Assembly (NCBI GenBank): GCA_946965045.2 | Contig: OX337230.1 | Coordinates: 4,092,001 to 4,156,000 of the forward strand | Length of the DNA: 64,000 nucleotides | DNA from: Epithemia pelagica | Taxonomy: Eukaryota; Bacillariophyta; Bacillariophyceae; Surirellales; Surirellaceae | Direction: 5' to 3' | Shown here: one piece after another, positions 1 through 9,478 of the stretch | Position numbering within the stretch: the first letter of the stretch is position 1 | How the letters are laid out: each line of letters begins with the position of its first letter | Position numbers and translations under genes: made by a program | The notes under the pieces: generated by a model | Databases searched by the model: none | What the model saw: the letters and a program-made list of their open reading frames with translations, nothing else | Told to the model about the DNA's origin: nothing

Positions 1-1307
1 GATACATTTCTCCAAAAGGCTAAGAAGAAGATTCTTCGTCGTAAGGCATTGGAGAAGCTGAAGGCTTCGAAGGAGGATGATTCCTCAATCGAAGATGAGA
101 ATTCGTTGGCTCGCATCTATCGTCTCTTGGACGACAAGCCATCCAAGTCGTCCAAGTCCAAGTCGAATGGTACGTTGATTGTTGTGTTTGTGTTTCATAA
201 CTTTTTATCGTTGCATCTTCTCACTTTCTCATGTTCTTTTTATCAGTCTCGGAATCCAAGAAGAAACGCAAGAAGAAGAAGAAGAAGACGAGTAGGAAGT
301 CAATCGCATACTCTTCGTCCTCGTCGTCATCGTTGTCTGGTTGCATCGAACTTCTTTCTCATCATCGCAAGAAGAAAAAGATGACTCCCCCCAACACCAT
401 CACTGGTACGTTGATTGTGTGTGTTTTTTGTTGATTGTTGGTTTGTTGTTCTCATGTGATGTTTTCCCTTTCTTTCATTGTTGTATTCTCAGTTCCACCA
501 CAACCGTCGTCTCTTGTTCCGCAGCTTTCCCCCTCTCAATCCACGCAACCTCCACCACCAACAGCAACTGTGAAACCGCCGCCACCAACAGCAACTCTGA
601 AACCGCCGCCACCACCATCCTCAACAACAGACCATCTTGCACCAGCTCAAACCAACGGAGCTTTGCAACCAGGTCCACCACCAACAACAACCACCATCGT
701 CGAGGCGACTGTGCAACCTGCACCAACAACAACCACAACAACCGCCATCGTCGAGGCGACTGTGCAACCAGCACCAACAACAACCACAACAACCGCCATC
801 GTCGAGGCGACTGCTCCAATTGCGCAACCACCACCAGTTCCACCGCCACCCATTTCCGCTACGACCCCCGCCATGCCACCACCAACAACAACAACAGCAC
901 CTACCGTGCCAGCACCAGCTCCTCCGCCAACGTCGACGGAACACCAACCATACCACCACCAACCATACCACCACCAAGAGTTTCGCACTGGTTCCGGCGG
1001 CCACAACGACGGTGGTCGCGACCGGTCGGTTGATTGTCGTGTGGAGGAGCACCATCGTGTTGCTTACCATCGCAACAACTGGTACCCCCCTCCTCCACGG
1101 TCGGATACACCACCACCATACCATCATCACCATTCCTCACGAGGATACAATCATCACCGCCCATACACGCCATCGCCACCGCCGTATTACCATCACCACC
1201 ACCGTGGCAGTGGATACACCCCTCCACCTCCCCCTCCACCTCGTCACCATCATCGCGGTTCACATCATCATCATGGAAGTAGCCACGGATATGGCTACAA
1301 CTACTGA
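1..1307 (+). CDS. Pro/Thr/His-rich protein, 5' end outside window
   Basis: Three exons are supported: 1-169, 247-405 and 493-1307. Both introns start GTACGTTG and end TCAG or CTCAG; both are phase 1, and joining them keeps one frame to the TGA at 1305-1307. The first exon encodes a Lys/Ser-rich acidic stretch, the second a run of Lys and Ser, the third a Pro/Thr/Gln-rich region followed by a His/Tyr/Pro/Gly-rich tail ending in GYGYNY. No catalytic domain is visible. The composition suggests a structural, secreted or wall-associated protein, or a disordered nuclear protein; the missing N-terminus prevents a choice. The first base of the window is already coding, so the gene is partial. I do not recognise the family. 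Confidence 0.6.
694..812 (+). repeat. 51-bp in-frame tandem repeat
   Basis: Starts at 694, 745 and 796 share the same unit, two full copies and a partial third, encoding Ile-Val-Glu-Ala-Thr followed by a Gln-Pro-Ala-Pro-Thr-rich stretch. The unit length keeps the frame of the host gene. Confidence 0.8.
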
Positions 1308-1845
1308 AATACCGTAGTCTTCGGTACGTTTGCTGTTGTTATTGCATTCTTGGTTGATTGTTGTATCGTTGTCTTACCATTCTATCACTCTTTTTGACAG
1401 ATTGATATCGCTTTTGCTTTTTTGCATGTCTTTTGCAAGGTGGCCTCTAGCTTGATGTCTCGATAGGTACGTTGAATTTCCCGAACCGCCTACCGCTCCA
1501 CTTTACGCACCACTTTCTCACACGATCTTGATTTTTGCTATTTTGTCTTGGCATGAAATTTCGTGGTGCATTTCGCTTTGCTACTGAATTTTCCGTGTCG
1601 TGTGTACGCTTTGTGTCGTGTGTTTGTTTGTTGCGCCCTGCCTCGTGATTCTTGTTTCCATGTCTGTGTTTCCGTTGCTCTATCTACTTGATTCGTGTTG
1701 TTCTCGCCATTTCCGTTGGTGCACCTCTTGTTCGCTTTTTCCTGTTAATGTGTTTGTTCTCTCGTTGTTTTCCCTACGGATTTCCTGGGTGTACTACTTT
1801 TCCTGGGTGTGCTACTTTCCTGGGTGTGCTACTTTTTCGTTTGGG
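1308..1845. other. 3' flank, pyrimidine-rich, no gene seen
   Basis: This stretch follows the stop of the Pro/Thr/His-rich gene. Two further GGTACGTT donor-like sites lie at about 1323 and 1466, the first followed by a pyrimidine tract ending TTTGACAG near 1400, so one or two 3'-UTR introns are possible. The rest is T/C-rich and I see no convincing coding sequence. Confidence 0.5.
1781..1836 (+). repeat. Short tandem repeat, about 17-19 bp x3
   Basis: Three consecutive copies of a TTTCCTGGGTGTGCTAC-like unit with small length differences. It is non-coding and lies at the boundary between the 3' flank and the kelch pseudogene. Confidence 0.8.
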
Positions 1846-2736
1846 CTATTCTAATTTTTCTACACTAAAATAAAAATCAAAGTACAGTAATTTTTCGGGC
1901 TTATGTAGAGTGGGGAGTAGGTGGGGGAGGGGTAGGACGACGAGTGAGAAAGGTAGACGAAAACACCACGTATTCTTGTCCATGAGTGGGAATGACGCAC
2001 AGGTCGGATTATGAAATCCACCAATCACGGCAACTTGATTGGCAACAGTCACCAAACTGCAGCCTGTATGGTAGTTTTCGAGTGGTGGGAGATTCCACAC
2101 GTGGTTGTGGTGTGTATCCAAGATTTCCATGGTTCGATGGTTTCCCGCCACCACCAGACAAGATCCCACGGCAACCACTGTACAACGCATTTCTGGCTCG
2201 GAAAGCACCAGATTAGAGTGAGTCCTCCAATAAGAAGACGAGTAAAAAATCACTGTAGCAGCAGTTGGTCTCGTCGTTCTTACTTGGCGCTGTAAAGTCT
2301 AAATACTCCACCGAGTCAAGATTGCCGTGCTTGTTATGGCCTCCCACGACAAAGATGCGGTTGCCAACAACAGCACTGGCACAGCATGTACGTGGGACGT
2401 TCATGGATGGTCTCTCAATGACAGTTTGGTTCGTGGTATCAATAATCTCCACCGAGGATAAGTCATCTCTCCCCCTGTCCTTTCCACCCATTACAACAAT
2501 ATATCGATTGTGCACCGCAACAGCACAACATCTATATCGTCCCGTTGATAATCGACAGTTTAATGTCGTCCAATAACTCTCATGCGTACTGCTTGTTGTA
2601 AAAGATGATTGCAGTAGCAAATCATTGGAATCAATCCGTTCAATACAATCGAAAAATCCTCGACTGTATCCTCCTAGCACGTAGACCCCACCGTTGCACA
2701 CAACAGCGGCATGCTCCTCACGTGTCTTGTTCATGT
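1846..2736 (-). pseudogene. Kelch-repeat protein, C-terminal half, cut off by a Copia insertion
   Basis: This is the downstream half of a kelch gene whose upstream half lies at 8869-9168. It keeps the kelch signatures of the local family: GGVYVLGGY, NRYIVVMGG, NRIFVVGG and a final VAVIGG blade. About 10 nt are missing near 2215-2260 relative to intact copies, so the frame shifts, and a premature stop follows. After the Asp-Lys-Asn-Thr-Trp-Cys-Phe segment, around 1958, similarity to the other copies ends and the frame runs into unrelated DNA, losing the conserved C-terminus. The family is expected to fold as a beta-propeller for protein binding. This copy is non-functional three ways: inserted, frameshifted and truncated. 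Confidence 0.85.
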
Positions 2737-2930
2737 TGTTGAAACTCACACAGCTGCTGTAAAGGCAAACTACGGAATCTTATTTTACTCATCGAATGAG
2801 ACCTTTTTCCTTTCAGATCTCTTCCCTGCCTTACGTTCCACTAGCGTCCAGTTCTCGCCGTCATCCGCTGCCAGCTGTTCAGTCGCATTAACATGCTTCT
2901 TTGCTATCCCGTCAGCGTGATTCCTCAACA
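2737..2930 (-). repeat. 3' LTR of element 1
   Basis: 194 bp, apparently identical to the copy at 8675-8868. It contains a small hairpin (CTCAT-TCG-ATGAG on the minus strand). The last 48 or so codons of the polyprotein are read from this LTR. Confidence 0.95.
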
Positions 2931-5900
2931 CACTCCTTTGTGCCGAGTGGTACGGACTAGTCGGCAGAATATTCATGATGGCATCTCGATGTTGATAGAA
3001 AAGTTGCCCTTGTAAAGGTTTGGTGTAGAAGTCCGCCACCATTTGGTCGGTCGGACAATATTCAATTCGTAAGTCTTTGTTCTGGATACGATCCTTGATA
3101 TAAAAATATCTGATGTTGATGTGTTTCGTACGTTTTGTGCTGGACATGCGTCCATTGTTCTCCAACAGCATCGCGCTTTGGTTGTCTTGGTATACCACGA
3201 CGTCCTTGATCTTCACTCCTTGACTTTTCAGGAAATTGCGAGTCCATACAATCGTTGGCAACACATCATGAGCCCCAATGAGTTCGCTCTCCGTCGAACT
3301 TCTGGCCACTAGTTTTTGTTTGGTTGAATGTGATATAACGCTTCCGCGACCCATGCATAGGTTTGCACCCGTGTGCCCCTTCATATCATTGTGGGTGGCA
3401 TACGATGCGTCAATCCACCACCGTAGCACCCCGTGTTTATTAGCTTCTAGTCGCAGAATCAGGTCCTTTGTGTTTTGTAGATACTTGATGACTCGTATCA
3501 ATTTTCGATAGTCGTCTTCGTCTGGTTTTGATACTCTGGTACATAGAAAGGCGATAGCAGTGCGTATATCAGGGCGTCCCCGATGTGCTAAGTATGCCAA
3601 CTGCATGGTCATACTGTGGAACAGTTCAGCGCGTGTTGCATCCAATGGTTTGCAATTCTCATTGATGAGAAATAGATGTGCCGCTGCTGGAGTCAGTGCT
3701 TTACCAATCATATCTTGTGGAATATCGTCCAGCACAGTGGCCACATAGGGGGTCATATCAACTTGTAATACCCCGGGTTCTGAGAAATCTAGGTACATCC
3801 CCAAGTAATCATGACGCTTCCCTCTGGAGATTGAGAGCTCTCCGAGTTGGCCAAATTCTTTGATGAGTTGGTTGATGATCATGGATACGGTTTCTTCCTT
3901 GACATGGGAGATTTTTAAATCGTCCACGTGCCATGTGATCGTGCACTGGGTCCCGTCAATATTTTTGTTAGCGACACATGTGTCATAGTCGTTTAGGATG
4001 AAGCCCCAATCTTTCAGTACGATAGAGAGTTTTTCCCAAAAGAGTCGTGCTGCTCTAAGCGTTCCGTAAAGCGCTTTTAGCATGTCAACATAAATGACAG
4101 GCTTTCCTTTCTCGTACGTAAGATATGGGCGATAGGCGGCTTCATCCACTTCCAGTAGCAGTTTTGCCATGATACCATCAATTCTCATATGGACGTCGGG
4201 ATCCATGTCGGCTTGCATAAACGCGCCGGGAATATCCACGACCGCCACCTCCCTATGTTCCAATGCATCGATGATTGCCGTTAAGAACACAGCTTCGGTG
4301 GTTACTGTGGGAGAGGCTGCGTCCTCTCGCGGGATATACAAACGCTGCTTACGCCCGTCGGCGCATCCTCGACCCTTGATTTTCCCATTGCGTTTTCGCT
4401 TGAGAAACATAAGGTAGCCGAGTGCGTTTGTGAGTTGATTGCTAGTTAGTGATGTCTTGTGAACACCACGGATCACTCCTCGCTCATGTAGTTGTGTAAT
4501 TTCTTTCTTGACAGCCGCCACTCCTTGATCTCCAAAAATTTTTAATCCCTTGCTCATGGGCATTTGTGGGGTTGCCATGCTGATTTCACCACTGTCGGCG
4601 ACGAATAGCCAACCGTCATGGATGTATCCATCCATTGTTCCTTGTTCTTGCTCATTGAAGTGAAAAGTGGCATTGTTATACCCGAAACGATGTGTATATG
4701 AGCGTTCACGCTGTGGTCGTAGGTTGTACCCACTTTCATGACCATCCTCATGATCTTCTTCTTGACCCATATCTATGGGAATGTCGTTGTCATCAGCAAC
4801 CGTCTCAACACCAGCAACGGTCTCAACATCCTCATTGATATTGTTATCCCTCCCCTGCCGGTCGTTGTTACTTTCGATATCGTCGTTATCCTCATTGGCC
4901 ATCACCCCCAAATCCTCATTTGGCTCCTCCATTGATTCCTCCTCCTCTTCACTCATTTCCTCCGCGACCTCTTCCATCGGCCCCATCAGCCCCATTTCCT
5001 CCACCACTCCTTCGTTTGTACCCATTGCTCTTTCGAGGTCATTGTGTTCGTTGTCCGCTGTTGGTGCCGGATCTGGATTGTCCATGTCCATCTCTTCATC
5101 CACAGGACCAAGTGGCTCATCCGCTAACTCTTCTGCCACGAACTCGGCATCATATCTCAGGTCCTCATCCTGGTCTTGTTCTGGCTCGTAGTCCTCATCA
5201 TCATCTTCATTGAATATTTCATTATCATCGTCCAACAGTAGGATCCTGTTGTCACGGTTTCCAAACGCCAAGCCAGGTTGTGCTGATTGTGCCTCAGCCA
5301 ATTTAATAATTCGATCAATGACTCCTTGCGGCATCGGAACTTTGGTCGCGTGATTGCGATTGATGACCCTTCCACTGGCGAGACTCAGGAAATAGAAGCC
5401 ACCTTGTCGATTGCCAGTTGGACGGAGAGCCAAGGCGCCCACCGTGCGGGCGCTCATTGAGTTGTCATGTTCCTCGTGACATTGTACGTATTCGCCAAAC
5501 TCATAGCGGCAGTGACGATGGTAGTCCAATCTGGATCCCGTCACTAGTTCTTGTGGGCTTATGGTATCGGAAATGCCGCCCTGATGAGGAAAGCTATTCA
5601 GCCAGAAGACGGCCTGTTTCGCCAACTCAATCACCATGATCTTGGGTATGATATCAAACGGTAGCATGTTGTATGTTGCTCTCATCCTTTCTTTGATTGT
5701 TCTGATTCGTCGTTCAATGTCCCCAACGTGTTCATTGCGTGCTGCAGGGTTCAACGCCATTCCAATTGTGGCCAATTGCTGTTCCATATAATCATTCTTG
5801 AATGCGCCATCTGCAAGCAGAATTCTCGGCCGCAGATCAGTTCGTCGATATAAGTTTACAGTCCGTTTGAGGCATTGAAAAACGTGTTCCATGGATGTGC

Positions 5901-7797
5901 TCTCCAAGGCATCGATCGTGGTGAAATAAAGGTGGCGAGAGAGGGTGGTTAGGAACGGGACCCCGTTCACATGCATGATATCCATTGCGATCACGATTTC
6001 ACGGTACTTGGCGTCAATTGCTGGAGGAATGAGGTTGTCGAGTGGGACAGTTGGTGATTTCCGACGTGTTGTCTTGCCCTTGAGTGTGCCGATGTCCGGG
6101 CCATAAATGGCTTCGGCCCTTTTTATGTCTTCTCGTGTGTAGGGGCAATTTGGTAGCATGTTTGTGGACACTATATGAAGGAATTCCTTCGTGGATGGAC
6201 GACCTATGCTTATTTGAAGCTGTCGTGCTCCTCTAGCTCTATCTACATCAGACTGAGAATATTTTGCTTCGTTGTCCTTAACTGTAGTTAGGAAACTATG
6301 CTCATTCTTCTTGGTGTCCATGTAGTAGAGTCCTTGGGTGCTCGGCTTGAACGTGCATTTGACTTTGCCGCTTTTGTCTTGTAATGTAAACTTGTTGCCT
6401 TGTTTGCTGTGATATTCGACTTGATAGTTATTCTTGGCGTTGTGAAAAGAGAGGAGGTTAACCGGTCCATCAGGATCAAACCAAACCACCCCGTACGAGG
6501 GGAGATCTGCAATTTGTGTCAGGACGCGGCTACCGGCGTGGCTGTGGATGGTAATAGGTGTCTTGCTTTTTCTGATGTTTTTAATAAGGTCTTTGTTTGA
6601 AATGATATCAACGGTGGATTGATTATCAAGGAGGATCCATGATCTGGGGATGTTAGCCTGTATAGACGAGGAAAAGGACATAGCGTGAGAGATTGTTTCA
6701 TCCGATTCGGTCACCGTTTGATGTTGCGAACCTTGTTGTGAGCCGTGTTGTTTGTGGTCGGCCGTTCCCGTGTTGAAGGCCACACCAGTGGCATTTTGTT
6801 GTTCTCCGCTGTTTGATCCTGAGTTGCCCTGATACTGGTTCTTGATATTGATGCGGTTGTCGATAATGGCACGGGCATCCGCTAAGGTTGCCGGGTAGTA
6901 GTTCCCACCGTCAAGGAAGGTATTCTGCAGATGCACTTCATAAGATCGATGTCCACAGGTACGTATGAAGCGAATCGCGATACATCGTTCTTGGGCCTCT
7001 GCTTCATCGTCGGGGGTTGGTTTGTTGTCGGTCCGTTTGTTTTTGGTGGCGATTTCAATCAAGAAGTCATGGTCGTACAGTTTGATTCCCATTTCTGTTA
7101 TGAGTTTTACCTTGGAGCGAAAGACTTCATAATAACTCTGCAGTGACTGGTTGTTTTGCCTTTTCAGTCCATAGTATTCTTCTTTAAGTCGATCTCGTGA
7201 TACCGCCGTGTAAACTCGTCCGGAGTCGAAAGTAAACATTGTGGTCTTGATTAATTTGAGCAATGCAATCCCGTCTCTTGCGTCTTGGATTGCCTGGAAT
7301 TCTTTTTTAGCTCGCAGTTTGTCACGGAGGAGCGGGGTACATTGACCCAATAAAACGCTGTAGAAGGACGATCGAAAGCCGTTGTAGAGAATGATTTGTT
7401 CTTCGCGGGCCTTGAACTTGAATTCCCATTCCTTTCCGATGAAGAAGTTATCGGCGTCCTCATCCTTTGGCTTGACAATAGGATCTGGATCGTTGAGCTC
7501 CAATTGCTCGACTGCTTTTTGGAATTCCATGTTGTATTTGCTGTGGTTTGCTCCGACATACCCAACAAGTAGTTCCACGTTCTTCAAATATCGTTTACTT
7601 TGGGGATCTTCAGAATAATCAAAGGTGCAGTCAGCCAAACTTGGCTCCTGCCCTTGAAACTTGTTGCTGCCTTGTCCGCCTCGCCCTCGACCGCCACGGC
7701 CACGTCCTCGGCCACGACCGCCACGTCCGGTTCGATCTTCATTGTTGTTGGTCGATGAGGAGGGAGCCCCATCAGGACTCGGATTCTGAGCACTCAT
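2785..7797 (-). CDS. Copia gag-pol polyprotein, element 1
   Basis: One uninterrupted 1,670-residue frame. The N-terminus is an Arg/Gly (RGG) tract at about residues 22-42, followed by a helical gag-like region without a CCHC knuckle. The protease site reads LLDNQS (Asp391), where most Copia proteases have DSG or DTG. The integrase core shows the D-D-E residues: Asp in AMDIMHV, Asp in LLADGAF, Glu in NEHVGDIERR. A very acidic linker follows, then reverse transcriptase with WHVDDLK as the catalytic motif, and RNase H with DASYATH, STESELIG and DNQSAM. The pre-integrase segment lacks an obvious HHCC zinc site. The start ATG shares its A with the TAA of the upstream ORF. The C-terminus runs through the purine tract into the 3' LTR. 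The frame is intact, so the enzyme set may be active. Confidence 0.93.
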   Translation of the reverse strand: MSAQNPSPDGAPSSSTNNNEDRTGRGGRGRGRGRGGRGRGGQGSNKFQGQEPSLADCTFDYSEDPQSKRYLKNVELLVGYVGANHSKYNMEFQKAVEQLELNDPDPIVKPKDEDADNFFIGKEWEFKFKAREEQIILYNGFRSSFYSVLLGQCTPLLRDKLRAKKEFQAIQDARDGIALLKLIKTTMFTFDSGRVYTAVSRDRLKEEYYGLKRQNNQSLQSYYEVFRSKVKLITEMGIKLYDHDFLIEIATKNKRTDNKPTPDDEAEAQERCIAIRFIRTCGHRSYEVHLQNTFLDGGNYYPATLADARAIIDNRINIKNQYQGNSGSNSGEQQNATGVAFNTGTADHKQHGSQQGSQHQTVTESDETISHAMSFSSSIQANIPRSWILLDNQSTVDIISNKDLIKNIRKSKTPITIHSHAGSRVLTQIADLPSYGVVWFDPDGPVNLLSFHNAKNNYQVEYHSKQGNKFTLQDKSGKVKCTFKPSTQGLYYMDTKKNEHSFLTTVKDNEAKYSQSDVDRARGARQLQISIGRPSTKEFLHIVSTNMLPNCPYTREDIKRAEAIYGPDIGTLKGKTTRRKSPTVPLDNLIPPAIDAKYREIVIAMDIMHVNGVPFLTTLSRHLYFTTIDALESTSMEHVFQCLKRTVNLYRRTDLRPRILLADGAFKNDYMEQQLATIGMALNPAARNEHVGDIERRIRTIKERMRATYNMLPFDIIPKIMVIELAKQAVFWLNSFPHQGGISDTISPQELVTGSRLDYHRHCRYEFGEYVQCHEEHDNSMSARTVGALALRPTGNRQGGFYFLSLASGRVINRNHATKVPMPQGVIDRIIKLAEAQSAQPGLAFGNRDNRILLLDDDNEIFNEDDDEDYEPEQDQDEDLRYDAEFVAEELADEPLGPVDEEMDMDNPDPAPTADNEHNDLERAMGTNEGVVEEMGLMGPMEEVAEEMSEEEEESMEEPNEDLGVMANEDNDDIESNNDRQGRDNNINEDVETVAGVETVADDNDIPIDMGQEEDHEDGHESGYNLRPQRERSYTHRFGYNNATFHFNEQEQGTMDGYIHDGWLFVADSGEISMATPQMPMSKGLKIFGDQGVAAVKKEITQLHERGVIRGVHKTSLTSNQLTNALGYLMFLKRKRNGKIKGRGCADGRKQRLYIPREDAASPTVTTEAVFLTAIIDALEHREVAVVDIPGAFMQADMDPDVHMRIDGIMAKLLLEVDEAAYRPYLTYEKGKPVIYVDMLKALYGTLRAARLFWEKLSIVLKDWGFILNDYDTCVANKNIDGTQCTITWHVDDLKISHVKEETVSMIINQLIKEFGQLGELSISRGKRHDYLGMYLDFSEPGVLQVDMTPYVATVLDDIPQDMIGKALTPAAAHLFLINENCKPLDATRAELFHSMTMQLAYLAHRGRPDIRTAIAFLCTRVSKPDEDDYRKLIRVIKYLQNTKDLILRLEANKHGVLRWWIDASYATHNDMKGHTGANLCMGRGSVISHSTKQKLVARSSTESELIGAHDVLPTIVWTRNFLKSQGVKIKDVVVYQDNQSAMLLENNGRMSSTKRTKHINIRYFYIKDRIQNKDLRIEYCPTDQMVADFYTKPLQGQLFYQHRDAIMNILPTSPYHSAQRSVLRNHADGIAKKHVNATEQLAADDGENWTLVERKAGKRSERKKVSFDE

Positions 7798-8636
7798 TAT
7801 TCTTGAGGAGGACGAACGGCCAAGCTTATGTTGTGCCTCTGGCGGCGGAATTCTTCGTTCCTGTTTATGGCGTAGTTCCAGACTCTAATGGTATAGTATA
7901 CCGCTCCGATCCTAATTACGGTCCCGTGCACGTGATAGTGCACTCCTTGTCTTGCGAGCCGACAACTGTTGAGGATTCGTACGTACGATCCGATCCGGAC
8001 AGTTTGGTCTTGAATTAGTTGTGGCTCTTGTGGTTGTGCTTGTGGTGCTGGAGGTGCACGTCGTGCTGGTCTTGGTGCCGGTTGAGGTGCGTGCTGCACT
8101 GGTTGCAATACGGCTGCTGCCCGTTGCTGAGCTTCGATGATTGCTCCGGCAAATTCTGGGTCAAGCACAACAGGTTCCGGAACCGGTGCTGCCTCGTTCA
8201 CTTCGGGGATTGGTACGACTACCACGTCCTCTTCTTGATCGACTTCTTCGTCGGAGTCTTCAACGTCCAATACAGCGACAGGTGGACGACGTTGCTCAGC
8301 GAGAATGGCTGTTGCCAATTCTCTCTGCGGACCTGGTGGACCGTGAAGGTGGATGTGGGTTTCTTCGAGGTATGTCAATAATTCTTCTTGTCGTCGACGG
8401 TAAACAGAACGGGTTCGACTGATGCCACTTGCCAAACGATCTAACTGGTCTGAGAGGTTTTGCCGATGCGCCGCTTGGAGGGCCTCTTGGGCCTCGTTGA
8501 AGGACCGAACACTATCGGCACGCTCCGTCTCGTGCTGTTGTCGCAATTGCTCCAGCGCTTCTTGTTGTTGGTTGTCTATCAGAGCCAAATTGTGAAATAC
8601 CTCGAGTATATCGTTGATGGCTTCAGTTACGTTCAT
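7797..8636 (-). CDS. Extra ORF upstream of gag in element 1, coiled coil plus possible SH3/KOW-like domain
   Basis: A 279-residue frame starting at the ATG at 8634-8636, about 40 nt inside the 5' LTR. Residues about 5-95 are helical and rich in Gln/Glu/Arg with heptad-like spacing, suggesting a coiled coil. A long Pro/Ala/Gln/Glu region follows. The last 60 residues (IGSYVRILN, then HGTVIRIG, YYTIRVWN and a final R-N-I-S-L) read as short beta strands and recall KOW/SH3-like nucleic-acid-binding modules; this is inference. The stop TAA overlaps the next ATG as TAATG, which is typical of stop-restart coupling. Standard Copia elements have no such gene; it may be a gag-like or RNA-binding accessory protein. 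Function unknown. Confidence 0.75.
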   Translation of the reverse strand: MNVTEAINDILEVFHNLALIDNQQQEALEQLRQQHETERADSVRSFNEAQEALQAAHRQNLSDQLDRLASGISRTRSVYRRRQEELLTYLEETHIHLHGPPGPQRELATAILAEQRRPPVAVLDVEDSDEEVDQEEDVVVVPIPEVNEAAPVPEPVVLDPEFAGAIIEAQQRAAAVLQPVQHAPQPAPRPARRAPPAPQAQPQEPQLIQDQTVRIGSYVRILNSCRLARQGVHYHVHGTVIRIGAVYYTIRVWNYAINRNEEFRRQRHNISLAVRPPQE

Positions 8637-8674
8637 ATATGTATGATATGAAATCGATGTTTCGATGAGTAAAA

Positions 8675-8868
8675 TGTTGAAACTCACACAGCTGCTGTAA
8701 AGGCAAACTACGGAATCTTATTTTACTCATCGAATGAGACCTTTTTCCTTTCAGATCTCTTCCCTGCCTTACGTTCCACTAGCGTCCAGTTCTCGCCGTC
8801 ATCCGCTGCCAGCTGTTCAGTCGCATTAACATGCTTCTTTGCTATCCCGTCAGCGTGATTCCTCAACA
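8675..8868 (-). repeat. 5' LTR of element 1
   Basis: 194 bp, apparently identical to the 3' LTR, with the target duplication CATGT immediately to its right at 8869-8873. The minus-strand sequence just inside the LTR is TTTTACTCATCGAAACATCG, which does not start with TGG and fits no tRNA 3' end I know. Confidence 0.95.
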
Positions 8869-9168
8869 CATGTGTGGTCCTTGTCGCCACTGCTGCTTAT
8901 TGGGATCTGCTAAATTTAATACAAGAACGGAATTGACAATTCCTTGGCCTCGTTGACGTCCTCCCAACACGACAACCGTCTGCCCCTTGTTGTTGTTGTG
9001 GTTGGAATCGTTGTCCTGATCGGGATGATTCAGTACGACCGTAGCATGATCGTAACGCCATCCTCCCTCGAGAGGAGGCCAATTGGTTTCATTCCATTGC
9101 GCTGTTTCGTCCGGTAGGAAAAGCCCCGACTGCCATGCTTGTTCTTTCAGTGTGGTGGTGGCCATCAT
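8869..9168 (-). pseudogene. Kelch-repeat protein, N-terminal half, upstream of the Copia insertion
   Basis: The ATG at 9166-9168 starts the family-typical N-terminus (TLKEQAWQSGLFLPDE, then a conserved Trp-rich NETNWPPLEGGW segment) and the first kelch blade (TVVVLGG, VNSVLVLNL). The frame enters element 1 at the target-site duplication CATGT. If element 1 and one copy of CATGT are removed, the reading frame continues directly into the conserved Met-Asn-Lys segment at 2736, so the insertion hit a coding exon. The promoter region and start codon remain intact and may still drive a short transcript. Confidence 0.88.
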
Positions 9169-9478
9169 TGTTCCGTCGAGCAAAAGTGTCGGATGAGCAA
9201 ATCGCGTATTGTGGTTGAGAATGGAGAGGTTTCTGTACATACAGCACACGATGGAAATGGACCACAACAAACGGACGGCGGACGGACAAAGGCGAACGCT
9301 GGGGGGGGGGGCACAACACGAAACACCCCACGTTCCACCCTAAATCTCAATATATTCTGGGCAGTGCCTCCGGGTACCTCCGCATTTTTTGGGCGATATA
9401 TAAAAATGAGTAATGCCGTCACACTTTTTTCCCTTCTCCGTTTCGGCAAGAGCACAAAACAACAACAACACACCCACC
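9169..9478. promoter_or_regulatory. Divergent promoter region, duplicate of 14450-14897
   Basis: The stretch between the kelch start (minus) and the torsin/LAP1-like fragment (plus) resembles the stretch at 14450-14897, including the G-rich run (G10 at 9301-9310) and the GCAAGAGCACAA segment just before the ATG. It is therefore a second copy of a two-way promoter. No core element is proven. Confidence 0.5.

Larger units (their letters stand above)
2737..8868 (-). mobile_element. Complete Copia-type LTR retrotransposon (element 1)
   Basis: Two 194-bp LTRs (2737-2930 and 8675-8868) look identical by eye. They begin TGTTGA and end TCAACA, a perfect terminal inverted repeat with canonical TG..CA ends. 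The 5-bp target duplication CATGT lies at 2732-2736 and 8869-8873. The element is transcribed on the minus strand and carries two genes: a small ORF next to the 5' LTR and a long gag-pol polyprotein, overlapping by one base. Domain order protease, integrase, RT, RNase H identifies Copia (Pseudoviridae-like). It sits inside the coding region of a kelch gene. Identical LTRs and intact long frames suggest a recent insertion of a potentially autonomous element. A purine tract AAAGGAGTG (minus strand, 2931-2939) precedes the 3' LTR. I could not match a primer binding site to a tRNA. Confidence 0.95.

Noticed and set aside
694-812. CRISPR-like repeat array
   Set aside because: Units are directly adjacent without spacers and lie in a coding exon of a eukaryotic gene.
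475-1263. Several antisense and alternative-frame open stretches in the Pro/Thr/His-rich exon
   Set aside because: They come from CCA/ACA repeats that are open in many frames; only the frame joined by the two introns makes sense.
1600-1873. Plus-strand frames of 73-84 codons
   Set aside because: Pyrimidine-rich low-complexity DNA with no start context, homology or domain.
8640-8675. tRNA primer site for element 1
   Set aside because: The sequence next to the 5' LTR does not begin with TGG and matches no tRNA end I know; an internal tRNA fragment primer is possible but unproven.
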